Of a stretch of 64,000 nucleotides of DNA, positions 35,553 through 49,428 are shown piece by piece. Below the pieces are notes generated by a model. The model worked only from the letters and a program-made list of their open reading frames with translations, made no database searches and had not been told where the DNA came from. The stretch comes from Montifringilla adamsi (lineage: Eukaryota; Chordata; Aves; Passeriformes; Passeridae): the NCBI GenBank assembly GCA_017590115.1, contig JAGGNK010013114.1, positions 2,956,992 to 3,020,991 on the forward strand, written 5' to 3'. The stretch's first letter is position 1; every line of letters begins with the position of its first letter. The position numbers and the translations under genes are program-made.

Positions 35553-38500
35553 CATCCCTCCTGTGAATGGGCTTGGAAGCAAACCTACCAGCACTCTTCC
35601 AGTCTGCTCTTCCATGTCCCCACTGATTCCTATAAGGGCCAGGACAGATTAAAAAATTCCAAGACAAACAAGAAATTAATTTTCTGCCTGCTTGGACAGA
35701 TGCCTCACCAAAGCTTGGCAGAAAAAGTCTTTTGCCAAGTAACTTTCCAGAATAACTTTTATCCTTCTAATTATTTATTTGTCTGTGTCAGCACAATACC
35801 CTATGGACAGAAATTTTTACATCCTTTTATCTCTTCTTCCTCAAAAAGAAAGCTAGACTCTTGATCTCTGGCACATGTTCTGCAATATCTCTGTTCAGTT
35901 CTTTACCAAAGGCTTCCTGCGTGTCAGAGGTTATGTTGCTTTATTCAAACAATAATCCACAATGCTCTCAGCGATTTCAATGCATCTGAGGAGTTTTAGG
36001 CTTTAACATTTCTGTCTTATTTCCTTATTTCTGAAATATAGTTAAGAATACTTTCCTTTAGCTGCCCTTTATGCATCTTCTCCATCTAGAAAATAATCTT
36101 TGTGGTAGACTCAGTCTCTCACTATGTGTTTGGTGACGTCTGTCACAGCAGGTCATTCATCTTGGCTGGGAAGCCTCTAAGAACCACTGCCATACAGTGG
36201 AAGTAGGGAGGAACTCCACTTGCACATCTGGATTTTCTTAAATGAAAGATGGAATATTTCTCCCAGAGCTACAAGAGATCAAAACTTAAACAGTATACTG
36301 CTTTTGAGGGAAGAAATATCTGTACATGTTTCATCCTGAGGTTTGTGGGTCTGGGCAAGAGGTTACATTTCTAAAAATAAAAGCTTAGGAAAAAAATAGG
36401 GTAGCCTCAACAAATAACAGTAATACAAGAAAGTGTAATATTTAATGAGACTGACAGCTGAAATGCCTCTTTTTTTTTTTTTTTTCAATATTGGCCTGCA
36501 ATATTAGAAACTATCTCCAAAACCAGTTCTTGCACATAATAGTGGAATCTAACACTGCTCACCAGCAGTTTGTCACAAATTCCAGGAGAACGCTCTCTGC
36601 ATGTGCCCTAATATTTTGCGCTGCTTGGTGAAAGCAATTCCCTTGAAGAGGAAAGGAAAAAGAAAATGAGAAGGGGGTTCCACTACTCATCTCGAGTTTC
36701 TTTTGGTGACTGTCTTACATTTCTTTTTCATGAGGTCTTTGACAAGCAGCAGCAGTTATAAGATTTTAATTTCCTGGAACATTTCTTGCCAGGGTAAGAG
36801 CTAAGGATTCTTTTTTTTGTCCATTATTTTCCCTCCCATTTTTACTTTTTAAGATAGATCTGCAGCATATCTGGAGGAGAGATTCATGACCTACTTTTTC
36901 CAAAATGAATATTGAGCTTTGTGTACTTTGTGATATTTGGTTGGACATTCTTATTAGAAATCTTGAGCCAGTTTGTGTCATCCTTCCAATGGCAGAACAG
37001 CAATGCAAGGTGTAATTCAAGTTGAGGAAGAAATCCCATTATCATCTTTGAGGAGTGAGAGATTTTTTTAGGTGTCAGTGAGCAGGTTTCTGTACCTTCA
37101 GTAAATGAATAAAATCCAAATTCAAACAAAGAGACAAGGACAAGAGTGTTGTTTGTCAGCCATTTGCTGAAAGGAACCTATGTGCATTGCTTGATCAGGG
37201 CCAAAAAACAAGTGCAGGTAGTAGAACGTGCCAAAAATTAGGAGATGTGGGGAAAGTTCATGCAAAACCGCTCCATATTAGAGACAGTTAGGACAATTAG
37301 AGACCGAGAGTAATCATTTATGTAGGACTCACTAGTCCTCCTTGCCTTCAGTAGCTTTCCATCACTTATGAAGCAGGGGGACATGAGTGGAGACCACAGC
37401 ATCCCAGCAATTTGTCTGTGCTGTTTAAGAACATCCCCCAGCCGGAGCCTCCATCAGATCGCTGGGCAGCAGCAGTGACATTTCAGCAGACGTGTTTAAT
37501 TATATCAATACATCAACAGTGCTGGCATTTCGGAGAGCTATCACCTCAGGATAAGCTAGGTCTAAAAGTAATCTCTTTTCTGTCCTCCTCCATCTGCCCT
37601 GAAAAATAAAGCTGCATGAGTCAGATTTTTAAACAGAGATAGTATTTAGAGAGAGGTACAGAGCTCAGAGATCTCCATTTGAGAGCCCATAAGCATCCAA
37701 TTCCCACTGCAGCCCTTGGTGGCCTGGGAGTTTCTTTCAGAGCCTAACTTCAGCTGTGAAGTTCCCTTTCAGAATCACCGAGGAGAAAGAGAAAGGGTGG
37801 TCCCATAGTACAAAATGCTTGAATCTGCTTTGACGGCCTGCCATTCAAGAGTTAATTCAAATAAACAGAGCTACACTGGCCAGGAAGAGGTGCAAAGGCA
37901 GGTTTGTCGAAGTAACTTGTGCATGCCCTGGCTGCAGCCCCCCTGCAAAGCAGTGACAGCCTCGCTTGGGCTGTTCCACTGCTGCCCACTCAAACCAGTG
38001 CCATCAGCCAAGCCAGAGGTCCAGTCTCTGGGCTCTGAAGCATCAACAAATGTTCTGCCAGAAGGAAAAAGCAGGAAGTGTCTTAAGGAAGTAATAAAAA
38101 AGCAAAAAGAAGGCAAAGCAGCCTGCTAGGGAATTGCAGATGCAAAATGCAGCTAGCTGCCTGCTCCAAACACACAGAAACTCAGATAGCAACATCATAG
38201 AGGATGTAAATGAGAGTCTGCCATTTCTCACTGGGTAAAACAAAATCTTTAGTTGTCTTATGTACATTTTTACTCCTCTCTGCACATGTTTTCCATGGCA
38301 TACAATATCTTGGAAAGGAAGGATTTTTTTTTGTGTTTCCCACGTGAAAGCAGGAGCTAGAAGTAATACAGAGGACCCTTTACCCACAGGACCACAGGCT
38401 CTGCTCTCACCTCTAACACAAGTGTAAAGAGTGACACACATACAGGAGCATGAGAAAAACTGTTTCTCATGTCATGGTGAGAACAGGAGCAGGATAGAGG

Positions 38501-39127
38501 TGCTGCAGACTGTATCAGCACGTGAATCTCTTCTGTCAGACCCATAAGTAACTGAGGATTTCCAGACTGCAGCAGGACACTGACCACTCACTTGGAAGCC
38601 TTATAGCCCACTGACTGAGGGGCAAAAGCACTGGGAACTGATGGTGCTTCCCATTACAGTTTTTTCTTCTTGCTGCTTTTTGGTTGCTCTTCTTGGGTAC
38701 CAGTCATGGGCACAAATGGGGCAGCAAACAAAAACAAAGCTCAAGACATAGGCCCAGTTTTGTCCTCCACTTCTGTCTCCACCAGAGCTTTCGTTGACTG
38801 CTGAATTTTCATTCTGTGCCTTGCAAACTTTCCATTAGACCTTTGAATCACTATTTTTAAAAAAATCATAGCCTTTCATCTGAGATACATTGAAATATAA
38901 CAATTCATTGCTTTTTAAAAACAAACACAAAACTTCTTACATATTTTTCTACCAAATGTTGTTCAAGGCAGTGAATAATTTTTTTAATAAATAAAATTTC
39001 ATAATAGTTAAAGAAATTTGGCAAAAGCTGTGATTTTTGGTTTGCAAACGTGTCTACATCCAATTTATATTATTCACTGTGGCAGATTGTCTCATTAAAG
39101 GGAATTTTTCTTCTCTGTTGAAGCCTG
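35553..39127. other. Non-coding stretch with an enhancer-like block
   Basis: Unique DNA without a supportable gene. The most structured part is the block at 37400-37625. A T run lies at about 36470-36485. Confidence 0.45.
37400..37625. promoter_or_regulatory. Candidate conserved non-coding element
   Basis: A block of balanced composition, free of simple repeats, with several separate cores: gatcgctgg, gtgtttaattatatcaa (TAATTA) and, at 37617-37623, a perfect AP-1 site TGAGTCA. Open frames across it are short. It looks like a vertebrate enhancer; conservation is not tested. Confidence 0.3.
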
Positions 39128-39129
39128 TA

Positions 39130-39200
39130 TAGAACCGTAGACTCATAGAATGTTAAGGGTTAGAAGGGTCCTTAAAGATCATTGACTCCCAAACCTTAAC
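39130..39200 (-). mobile_element. CR1 LINE 3' tail, reverse orientation
   Basis: Reads as the reverse complement of a CR1 end: actcatagaatgttaagggt, then tagaagggtccttaaagatc. This corresponds to the CR1 end that usually reads gatctttaaggtcccttccaac...cattctatgattctatg. Only about 70 bases remain. Confidence 0.82.
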
Positions 39201-39235
39201 TTCCATGTGGTTATATATTTTATGAAAATATATAA

Positions 39236-39252
39236 ATTTATTTATTTATTTA
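39236..39252 (+). repeat. (TTTA)n run
   Basis: About four tetranucleotide units directly after the CR1 tail at 39130-39200. Short AT-rich microsatellite. Confidence 0.85.
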
Positions 39253-39911
39253 CCATAGGGTAAGTATTTTCTGGACTACACCCTGAAAGGTGAGCTCGTA
39301 ATTCCTGTTTGTGGCCATACAAAACCAAAAAGACTCCTCTGTAGTGTTCTGAGGGCAGTTCTCCTGAGTGGAGCCATTGCTGCTGTGTTTTTCAAATAAT
39401 TCAACCACACCAATGTGCTACAACCTAGCACTGGATTGTGATTTTAGGTATTTTAGGGGAGATGAAGAAAGTTACTGTGTTTAGATGCTGGAACTGACTC
39501 ATGCTCACCTACACAGCTTCTCAGCCTGTCCTCTGCCCCTGACTCAGTGATCCCTGCAGGGCAGGAAGAGGCTCCTGCAGCCAGACTCTGAGGAAACATG
39601 CTTTAGACAGAGGAAAGGCACTGCAGGCTTACGTAAGCACTCCTATATCTACTAGGATAATGAAAATGCACTGAGGATGGCTTTCCTACAGCCATTTGTT
39701 GCTCTTATATTGCTCCTGTCCACCCTGACTTCATGTTAAATTCAACCAAGTTTTCAATTGTTTTGATGTGTTCCTTTTGTATCTGAAAGGTGGAGGAAAA
39801 ATGGCTACTTATTCTGAATCTTACAACATCCAGCTCCACGTTAAAAGTACATTTCTAAATAACTTTTATATCACTCCTGTGGTGGTTTGATTTTCTAGCT
39901 TGCTTTTATTT

Positions 39912-39929
39912 TTGGTTGGTTGGTTGGTT
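39912..39929 (+). repeat. (TTGG)n run
   Basis: About four TTGG units, followed by a T/G-rich stretch to about 39951. Confidence 0.85.
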
Positions 39930-42900
39930 TTTGTTTGTTTTGGGTTTTTTTCAGAACCAGAATGGACTGCCTGGAAAACAAAAATTGCTGAAGGGTATGT
40001 TCCATCGCACTTTAGGCAGCTGCACACAAAATTTATGGAAAATTAACTTTCCAAGGTGAACTCAGTTTAATTCCTAATTTGCTGAAAAGAAAGACCCTTC
40101 AAGCTTGAAGAACTTGGAAGGATCATATAAGTGAAATTTTCTGACAAACCTCACAGTAACAAAATTTCCCACAGCTTGTTAGTTCATGAATATTTTTTTT
40201 TTACCCTCTTTGAAAAGTGAACTGAAATTAAAATCAACATGTTTTAAAAATTTCAACTTTCTTGGTGAGGGCTTTTTACACGTAACAATTTTGTCAGTGT
40301 GTGTTTTGAATAGATGAGATGCACCCTGAGGAGCACCATGATTTGTTTAGATGGTGTTGACAGTGACAAGCTTAGCTAGAAAGGAGGAAAGGAAATTTGA
40401 GGAATTAAATCCAAGAGAATAGGAAAAAATACTGAACCAACTGATTATGGCATACCTTGGCCAATAGGTCTCTCAAGCTGCTGAGGATACGTCACTTCCC
40501 TGTTCTTCCTGTGCTCTCCCTTGCTCCTGATGGACAGAAGGACCTGCTTGTACCTTATTTGCCAAATTGGAGACCTAACTGCTTTGTTTTCCCAGTGACT
40601 CCTCTCTTTAAGCCTCTAAAGAGAACTTCTGACTTCCTGAGACCACAACATTTCCTTTTAACATTTTCTGTTGCATCATTGTCAATTTCCCTGTTCACTC
40701 TTAGATCAATTCTCTTATTCTCTTTCAGCCATCTTGAGTGACATCTCAGCTTTCCCTCATTCCCTTGCATTTCTTCCTACCTTGATAAAAAGTACAGAAG
40801 TTTAGGGTGAAAGTATGATTTTTCTTTTTTTCCCCATCTCCATATCTTGCTTTTTAATTTATCCTAGGGTATATCTAACACATTGATCAAGAGTTGATCT
40901 ACATCAAACTTTCATTATGCAAAATGATGATCAGAGCAGTTGCTGTCAGACAAGCATCAAACATCTTGTCTGTACTTCATATTGTTCTACTCTAGCTTTT
41001 TGCTGATAAATTCAGTGCTGACTTCTTCAGGTATAAAGGTAGGTACTGCATTCACACAGGACATCTGTCTTTATCTCATGGACTTATGAAGTATCATGAA
41101 GATATATGTATCTCATGGATATTATGACTTCATTGTTAGCCTCTCTTATTCAATCTTTCACTTTGTGTCATGATGGGTTTAGCAAACCCAAATCATTTGC
41201 CACTGACTTTGGTTTTTATTCTGAGTGACTTATGTTCTTAGTGCATCCCTTAAATTTTAGGGCAATATAGTGTTTATCATAGAGACTAAATGATTTAAAT
41301 CACTGTTGACACTATCACTTTTACATCATTATAAATACCTTGACTCCGAAGGATTCAGGCTGTGTGATGCACTCCAATAAATCTCTTCCTCAATATTGTC
41401 AGGGCTTGAAATGGAAATGTCTGCAGTAAGGAAAAGACAGAATTGTTAAGGTGTCATACTTATCTATTTGAAATAAATGGTGAGTTTTTTAATCTTTGCC
41501 ATCAGGAATGATAAAAAATTCTGCAGTTGCTTATTATAGTGCTGCACTGAAGCGCTCTTGGAATCTCTCTTCAGTTGGGCAGAATTATCAGGGCAGGCCA
41601 ATGAAGAGTATTTTGATGCAGAGAGTTAAAATCCATGGTAAATAAATCCATGTTTGCCCTATCCTCAGTGTCCGGAGTCTCTGCAAGAGTAAGGGAAGGT
41701 TCTCATTGAAGCCAAGACCACTTCATATTATGCTGACAGGGAAAAGTATTCTTAAAGTAGGATTGAATCACACCTAAACCCCCTTTGAATGGTTCTTCTT
41801 TATATATATTCTGGAACAGCTTAAGCTGGCCTCAGTGATCAGATTCAAGGAAATACAGTGTTAATAAAAATAAATGCCATTTTTCATTTTTGCTGTGGAT
41901 GTTTGTGTCTTTCCATATAGTCTTTCAGTACTTGTGAAGGATTTTTAGTAGAAATCAATGAACATTAGTAACTTTAGAGTAATATAAGTAATATAAGAAG
42001 CGGCATTTCATATCATCATTTTTATGGGCAAAATATCAATGTGTTGGCTTATATGACTCAGAGCACAGGGCAGCACTAAGGAGGAAAGGAGCTATAAACC
42101 ATTCAACCTCACTCGTCTCAGGTAATCTACACAGAAATCTAAATGCAGCCCACTGACAGCTCTAAAGTGGAGCAAAATACCATCAGCAGTCTCACAAAAC
42201 CAAGGGAAATGTCACATCTAAACCTAAACCATAAAAAAGCGGAACTAACACACAAAAGGAGCTGGGGAGCTGGTGGGTATTTTAATAGCAGGATAGAAAA
42301 AATGAGAGCTAGGCAGTATTGTACATCAGCTTAAAGAAGAGGGACACATGGAATGGCCCCCAGGCGCCTGCCATAGGAGAGGGAGCTCCGGGGACCCCCA
42401 ACAGCAGCAGCACCAGCCCTGTGGACATCTCCCCATTGCACCGAGAGGGGTGGCCTCGGCTCCTGCAGCCCTGCAGACAGGCTTTTTCTGGTGTGTCTCA
42501 CCTTGCCAAAGCTGCCCTCTGTAAGGGAAATTGAGACTCAAGGCTCCCTGGGGCAAGCATCAAATCTATCATTTGCCTTTTTGTCCAAGACAAGATATAC
42601 CAGCCAGTGCTTGCTAAAGCATGCATAAAAACACCAGCTAGGACTAACAGAAAGTATGGTCTTATAACTATTGCATGTTGCTTGGAACTCTAAAACCCTC
42701 ATTTTTTCCTTCCTGGTGTTCATAACATGAGAGATATTTTGTAGTCAAAAATACCACCATGGCAATCTGATCTGGCCACCTAAAGACATGCCTCAGAGAC
42801 TAATTAGGAGAGATGTTTGAATTGCTATTTCATGCAGGAGTGCGGTGCAAATTCTACACCACAAAACCTGAAAATTCACTGCCTAAAAGACTTTAAACTG

Positions 42901-43539
42901 TGACTGGAATGAAAACATCTCAGTTTTAGTGCCTATGTGCCAATGAACCCAATGCTGAAAGCTGACCCAAGCATTGAGCCTTTTGCAAGAAATGTTTCTG
43001 TATATGAAGCCAGGTAATGAATGAAAGAGTGGAAAGTTGTATTCAAGGATATATAGTCCCAGGGAATTTTGTACCAGCAAAACATGCTACAAAAGACCAT
43101 TTCTATGCAAGTTCACCAAACCCTTGACACTGCTGGCAGCTTCCAATTAATTTCTTCTACCTTCAATCAGTTCCCAGTTGCAATCTGGGGAAAATTCTGG
43201 CTTCCACCTTAGCTCAGGAGTAAGAAATACCTCCTTACTCCAGAGGTATTTCCACGGTAGTTAGTTCAGACAGATGTTGTACTCCTTAGCATGAACAAGA
43301 TACATTGGTGCCTTGCTGTAGTGTGAAGAAATATTTCATTACAAGCACATCAAATTTGCTGCCAAATTGCTTCATTATGTAAAGCCTTTTAAGAAAAATA
43401 TCCCAAACCTTAAGACAAGATTTTTATTTAAATATGAAATATAGCTTAAAAAAGAAAAAAAAAAAAGAGGAGAAGAGGGGAAATTAAACATTACTGACTT
43501 CTTTATTGAATGTCTCTATTCAAATATCTTGCATAAGCA

Positions 43540-43800
43540 GACATGTCACTTTAATCAGATAAAACCCACCAGGGAAGGTGGTAATTATTTGTATTACTTC
43601 TTGACAGCTACAAAAAGCTAAAATGTTACTGAGCAAATTCTGTCTGAACTATTTAAACAATTGAAAAATGTGATTTAACAGCTAAAACAAACTTAATTCA
43701 GGCTGATCTCGCATCAACATGTGTAAGATGAAATAAGCTGGCACTTTATACAGGGAATAGAAAATAACTTCACAATGCCTTCACCTAGCATGGTTAAAAC
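43540..43800. promoter_or_regulatory. Candidate conserved non-coding element
   Basis: A long block of even composition containing ctttaatcagataaa, a TAATTA core (ggtggtaattatttg), aattcaggctgatctcg and a small inverted repeat ccacc/ggtgg near 43567-43581. A nearby A-rich tract (about 43445-43466) is not part of it. Enhancer-like by eye only. Confidence 0.28.
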
Positions 43801-46800
43801 CTGGTAACAAATAAACCCCTCAGAAGACCGTGTATTACTATGACATACGCAGGAGATGATGGGCATTTCTACACTGAGATCTGCTGCCTTTAAACTTTGG
43901 TTGACAGTAGCCAGGGTGGGGTTTTGCCTTGGGAATTCCCAGACAGCTCAAGCAGCCAGGCAGCCATGTAATGACAGGCAGAAGGTATAAGGAAAGTCAG
44001 GAATGAGGTTTGACAATACTGTTAGCCTTGTCAAGTCCACTCTAGAAAAATGACCTGCCAAGGAGCAAGGCTTGAGGGCAGCAAAATTCCCCACTGGGGC
44101 TGGTGGTAGATCCCGGGCTGGGTGCCCTCAGGACAGCTGTGCAGCCAGCTTGCCACAAACACCAACAAAGTCATCAGGTCTGCAAATGCAACTCCAGCTG
44201 TTCAACCACCAAGTCAACTTCTGAGGAAGAGGGGTGGGAAGATTTAATTCAGTCCAGTCCTGGGAAGCCCTAGGCTGTCACTCACAGGAAACCCTTGCTT
44301 TAAGGGTTTTTTCCTAAGTACTAGCCTTCCTTAGACCTTCAACACTCGAGTTCAGAATTACACCAAAGCCAGAAAGCACAGTGATTTCCAACAATAAAAT
44401 CTGCATGGCTGGTCCACAAGTAACACACATCCTATTATGAGAACTCTGGTTCTGCAGATGGGTTGCAGTGTTAATAAATCACTATCACACAGATTCCTCT
44501 TTCCCTCTTCTTCCCTCTTTCTATATTTGCAGTCTCTGCCACTTGTTGCCCTGCTTTGTCTTTATAACAATATAATAGAGAGCTGTTTCCCACCTTTGCT
44601 TCTCCCAGGTAGCCCAGACTCATCTCAAAACCTCCAAGGAGGTATTGTCTTCAAAAATCTAAGTGCTTGAAAAATGAGTGACTCCACAGGCAGCAGGATT
44701 ATTAAACCCTGACTCTCTAAAGATTTATCTAATTTCTCTTCAAGGTCTTTATTTCCATCAATAATTCAGGTTCCCACATGCCCCTTATGTGATCATCATG
44801 GCACAAGAGGAAGCTGGAAAACACTGGTTAGTTGGACAGCAAAGAGAAGGAGCTTTGTAACCTGGACAAGCAGCTTCAATTTCTATGCCCAGGCAGACCA
44901 TATCTCTGTTTTCAGCCAGTCTTTCATCCTCACCAGAGCTAGAAAAATATCATTAACAAACATCAGGATCATGATTCCTGTACTTATAATTACTTCCTCC
45001 TGGCTTCCTCTTACCTCTAATGACTGCAGCATAAACAGGGTCTGGAAATAACTGCAAAACTTAGAAATCCTGCACCTGAGCTCTCCTTTTTTTGGCAGAA
45101 GAAGTTTTATTCAAACATGACACTTAAGGCACTGTCTCCTTCTCTCATGTCTTTGTTGTCACATTTTGGAAGTTCATCTCCACCTACAAACAGCTTTGCC
45201 ACTGTGGAACTGGGGGCCTAAAACTTAGTTTGTGTAATCTAAACCCAGAGGCACCAACACAGATTAATCACTGTGGGCACTGTCCTCCCCACAGCTTCAT
45301 GTTAGGTTAAACATGGAGGTTCATTCACCTTTCTCACCATCCCCTCATCTAATATAACTTGCCGTAATTGTTTAGTGCTGAAAGATGCTCACCACAGGCA
45401 CAGAAGGAACCATGTAGAATAAAAGAAGACACTGAAGGCTATTTCAAACTTGTGTGAGCACATTCACAAAGAGAACAAAGGTCACGGAGTAAGCCTTATG
45501 TGTCAGGACACAGGAAATCCTGCTAAAACACTGCGCTCCCCCATGGCTAGTGGAGGTTCAGTGCTGTCAGAAGACTGGGAGGTCATCTGCCAGTAAATGC
45601 TCCTCCCTACCTGGAGAAGCCCCACAAGAGCCTGGCAGGGTTTGAGGTTCAGACTACTGGAGCTGATTGGTCTATCTGGAAAACTGAAATGTTAGGGGTT
45701 TTTGTCTCTGCTGGCAGATGTTCTCTTTAAATTTCTGCTGACAGTCAGCCTGGTGCAACAGGGACAGATTTTGTGTCAAGTTTCATCAGTGCAATGCAAT
45801 GAGCCTGGCCTATTTTGGAAGTTTTCTTTTCATCACTTTTTCATTTTGCAGCCTCCAGCCAGATGCTTGCAACTCTGACGTCTTCCTACCAACCCTCCAC
45901 CACCTTCATGTGTATCAGATCTGAGCTTTTTGATGTGCTATCTATTTCCTGTAGATGTTCCAGTACGTTTGCTCCTTCTAATGACTTGTGTTTCTCCTTT
46001 GAACAACTTCTTTCTTGTGTTGATTTCCTGGAGCACTTATCATTTATTGATGGATAGTTAATTATCACCAGGCAATAGATCTTGCTCAATTCCCTAAAAG
46101 CAGCAGCTGACATTTTTTGTGCGCCTCACCAGCAATGATCTTTCACAGTCACAGATATTCTTTTCAGCAGACAGTACATGAACCTGCAGTTAATCACACC
46201 GAATGAGTAAAAGATTCTTTCTTGTCTTTGGTTAAATCTCTGACTATCATTTTCCAGACTTGCCTCTGTCTATGGAGTGATTGATTGCAGGCACCAACTC
46301 TCCTCGATCACCAAAACATTTTACCATACCATCAAATTACTGATCACAGCTTAGTTTTGCTGTCTGGTTACAACTACTCATCAAAATTATCTATTGCCCC
46401 TGCCTGGAGGCATAAACATCAAATTCTCTTGCTCTTTTCCTCTGTGTTCCCACTTATAATATATTGCCCTCGTGCCTCTTCTCTATGTGCAAACCCTGTC
46501 TGATGCTAATTCCAGACTCTGTGCACAACCCAAGCAAAATGTTCTGCAGCAACAGGGAGTTAGGGAGGCAGTGGGTGAACTCAGGGGCTGTTTGTGACTG
46601 CTGATGCAGCCCTGTAACCAAGGGGCATTTCTCCCTCTGCTCCCTGCCTGCCAAACCCAGGCCACCCCATCCAGGCCTGCATGGTGTTTTCCTGTAGATC
46701 TGCATTTACCACTTTCCTTGCTGTGCAACATCTACCCAAAGGTCTGGGGAGTGCTCTGGCACTCACCTGAAAGAGAGCCCTCAGCCACACCAGTGAAAGA

Positions 46801-49428
46801 GCTCTGGCTCTCTTCAGCCTGGATGTCTCCTGTGCACTAAAGCACTAAAAATTTAAGCCACCACACAGAGCCATTTTCAGTGAGGTGGAGTTTGCTTCTT
46901 AGTTGAGACAAATGCACACAGACAAACATCCAACCTCCCAGCCTAGCCCACTATTCCTGCCTCACAGGAACATAAATCAAGTACCACGAAGCTATCTTTG
47001 CTGCTGCTAAGACTTATTGGATCAATTGTCTTTCTTTCCTTTAGCAGAGGACCTTGCTCTCTTATCAAAATGCTGGGTAAGATGTCCAAGTGATAGACTC
47101 CGAAATGTTGGAAGTCTGACCTTCCAAAGCCTGACACAAGCTGCTGTTAAAATGTATTTTATAGTTAAAGAAATTGCCCCCAATTTATAGATTCTATTGT
47201 AAGCATAATGAGCATAAGGAACAAGATTGCAATATTGATGCTAAATTTTGCTTTTTCATAAATCTGTGCTCAGCTCTGGTTGTCTTTCCACAGTTGCTTT
47301 ATGTGGTGGAAGAACTTATCAAACCAAATCTGAGGTCATCAGGAGAAATGCCATTGCTCTGATATTGGCTGGGACAGTTATCTTGGGTTTAAAACACATT
47401 GAAAATTCCCTGAGTGAATCAGCTGATAACAGATAGCACATTACTCATGGTTTTACACTTGGCAGTTGAACTGGTGCTTCATACACTGTATTGATTCATT
47501 CCTCTTTGCTGGTGTCCTGACTAAATTCAGAGAACAGGACATTTTTTTGGATAAGAATTTCTCCTATGACTTTGTAGCCCTCTTTCTTTCCTAAGTAAGA
47601 TTGATCTTCCCATTGTTGCAGACGACTAATCATAAGTTTATTGCACTGAGAAAGCAGTGGTAGACATACAAAACTTCTGGCTGTTAATGAGTGGGAAAAG
47701 CCTGTTTGATCCTAAGAAGGTGTTGTTTAGGGGGGGGACTTAGATTTTGGTTTTAAACACATCTCTCTAATTCCTTTTTTGTTGTGGCACTGATATGACA
47801 CACAAGCTACTTCATTTGTCACCTGGACTCTCGCCAGCTCAACATTTCATGCATGCATTTGTGCTTGCAGCTGTTGGCTGTGAAACACTACCATGTGAGA
47901 CTAGTCCTGTATTTTCCTCTTACTATAGGTGATTGTGGCTGTCAGGTCACACATTAAGTTTTTATCCATCAACACGTGGCATCAACCTGCTCCCACTGAA
48001 CTTTGAGAAAGATTTGCCTTCTGCTGGATTAAAAGACCTTGCTTGGAGTAATAGCACCAGGGCTGGCCTCTAGCTTGTGAAAGCGCCGTCCAGCTGCAGC
48101 AGTGTACCCCTCCCAGATTTGGGGATGTCCTTCACTTCAGCTCTCCCCTTCTCTCAGTTAAAATGTTCATTATATGTCGCACCTTAGAATTCATGCACTA
48201 GCAGATGTTAAGGAAATTGATTCAAGTTTTTGCTCTTTATTTCATCTTTAACCCAGCTCTCTCCTTTAATCTGTATATCCACCTAGAATCTGGATCTTTC
48301 TGATTCTATCTGTTCACTTTTGTACATAACCTGTCCCCCTTTCCCACTCTAACAGTACTTTTGTCCAAACATTTTCAACCTTTCACCTTATCACAATCAG
48401 CTTCTCCCCTGACTTCTACTGCAGCAACCCAGATTCTCTGATGTTCACTTAACATCCTGTTAAGATCATGCAGGACTTTCTCCTGTGATGATGTACCTTT
48501 GTCCCTGCTTTGGTTCCCACTCTCCAAAACTAGTCATTGACAAGGAGCCTTCATGGGTGTCCATCTTCTCTCTGCCATGTTTGATTGTGACAGTTCACCC
48601 TTGCCCCGAGGTACATCGCTCTGACACCTTCAGTGCCTCCCTTGTCTACATCCAGCACTGGAATGCTGGATGAAGATGAATCTTAACATTTTATTTCCTG
48701 CCTTCCCTACTGTTCCCAGTCACTACCTACCATTGCCACCCCTCCCCCTTAAATACATACACATACTTTAATGGACTGTGAAAAATATCATTATCTACAA
48801 GGAAGGTGCTTTGAAGGGACCTCAACTTGTAAATAGAGCATGTTGACCTCCTGCCTGAAGGGTCATACTCTGGATTCTGCTACAGCCAGTTGGGAGGGAG
48901 GTGTATTGGTTGCCTGTTGAAAAGTCTGGTTTAGGTACGTTTCCAAGAATGGTGGGATGAATAATCGAAAACTGTTAAACAGCAGTGGCTGTTGATTGTG
49001 AGGGCTCCAACAAGCTTAAGCTAAATACTTTTAGAGGTTTGAAATTACAGCTTATCTTTAACCTATGTCCTTGCTGATGTGCTCCACAGAGCTATAATTT
49101 GTTTTGGAGACCCCTCCCTGGGGTGAGCACCACCACTCACCTTTCTTTGCCTGCCTGCTGGTATCAGGGGTGTCAGCAGAAGGAGAGCAACAGGCTGCTT
49201 CCCTCTGTCTGTGTGTCTGTGAATGATGAGTTTAGGTCCTGGACCAGATCCCATCCGTGAGCTTAGTGAGAGCAGGACCCTTGGCACCTGGCAATCAGCC
49301 CTGGATAAACAAGCAGGGTCACATTACCATTTACTCCAAAACCCCTGCCCTAAATTGCACAACAGTGAGGGACAATAAGCCTTGGTAAGACAGCAGAGTG
49401 AGCAGTGCTCCCACAGACACAAGGATGA

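Larger units (their letters stand above)
39201..43530. other. Non-coding stretch
   Basis: Holds the short tetranucleotide runs at 39236-39252 and 39912-39929, a 48-nt imperfect hairpin (41086-41133), a somewhat G+C-rich part at 42340-42480 and the interleaved inverted repeats at 43217-43251. No gene seen. Confidence 0.45.

Noticed and set aside
35286..35667. Overlapping 109- and 125-codon minus-strand frames
   Set aside because: They lie antisense to the non-coding 3' end of the CR1 element.
39888..39960. Possible LTR start (tgtggtggtttga...)
   Set aside because: No matching 3' end, target duplication or recognisable LTR body; the rest is T/G-rich simple sequence.
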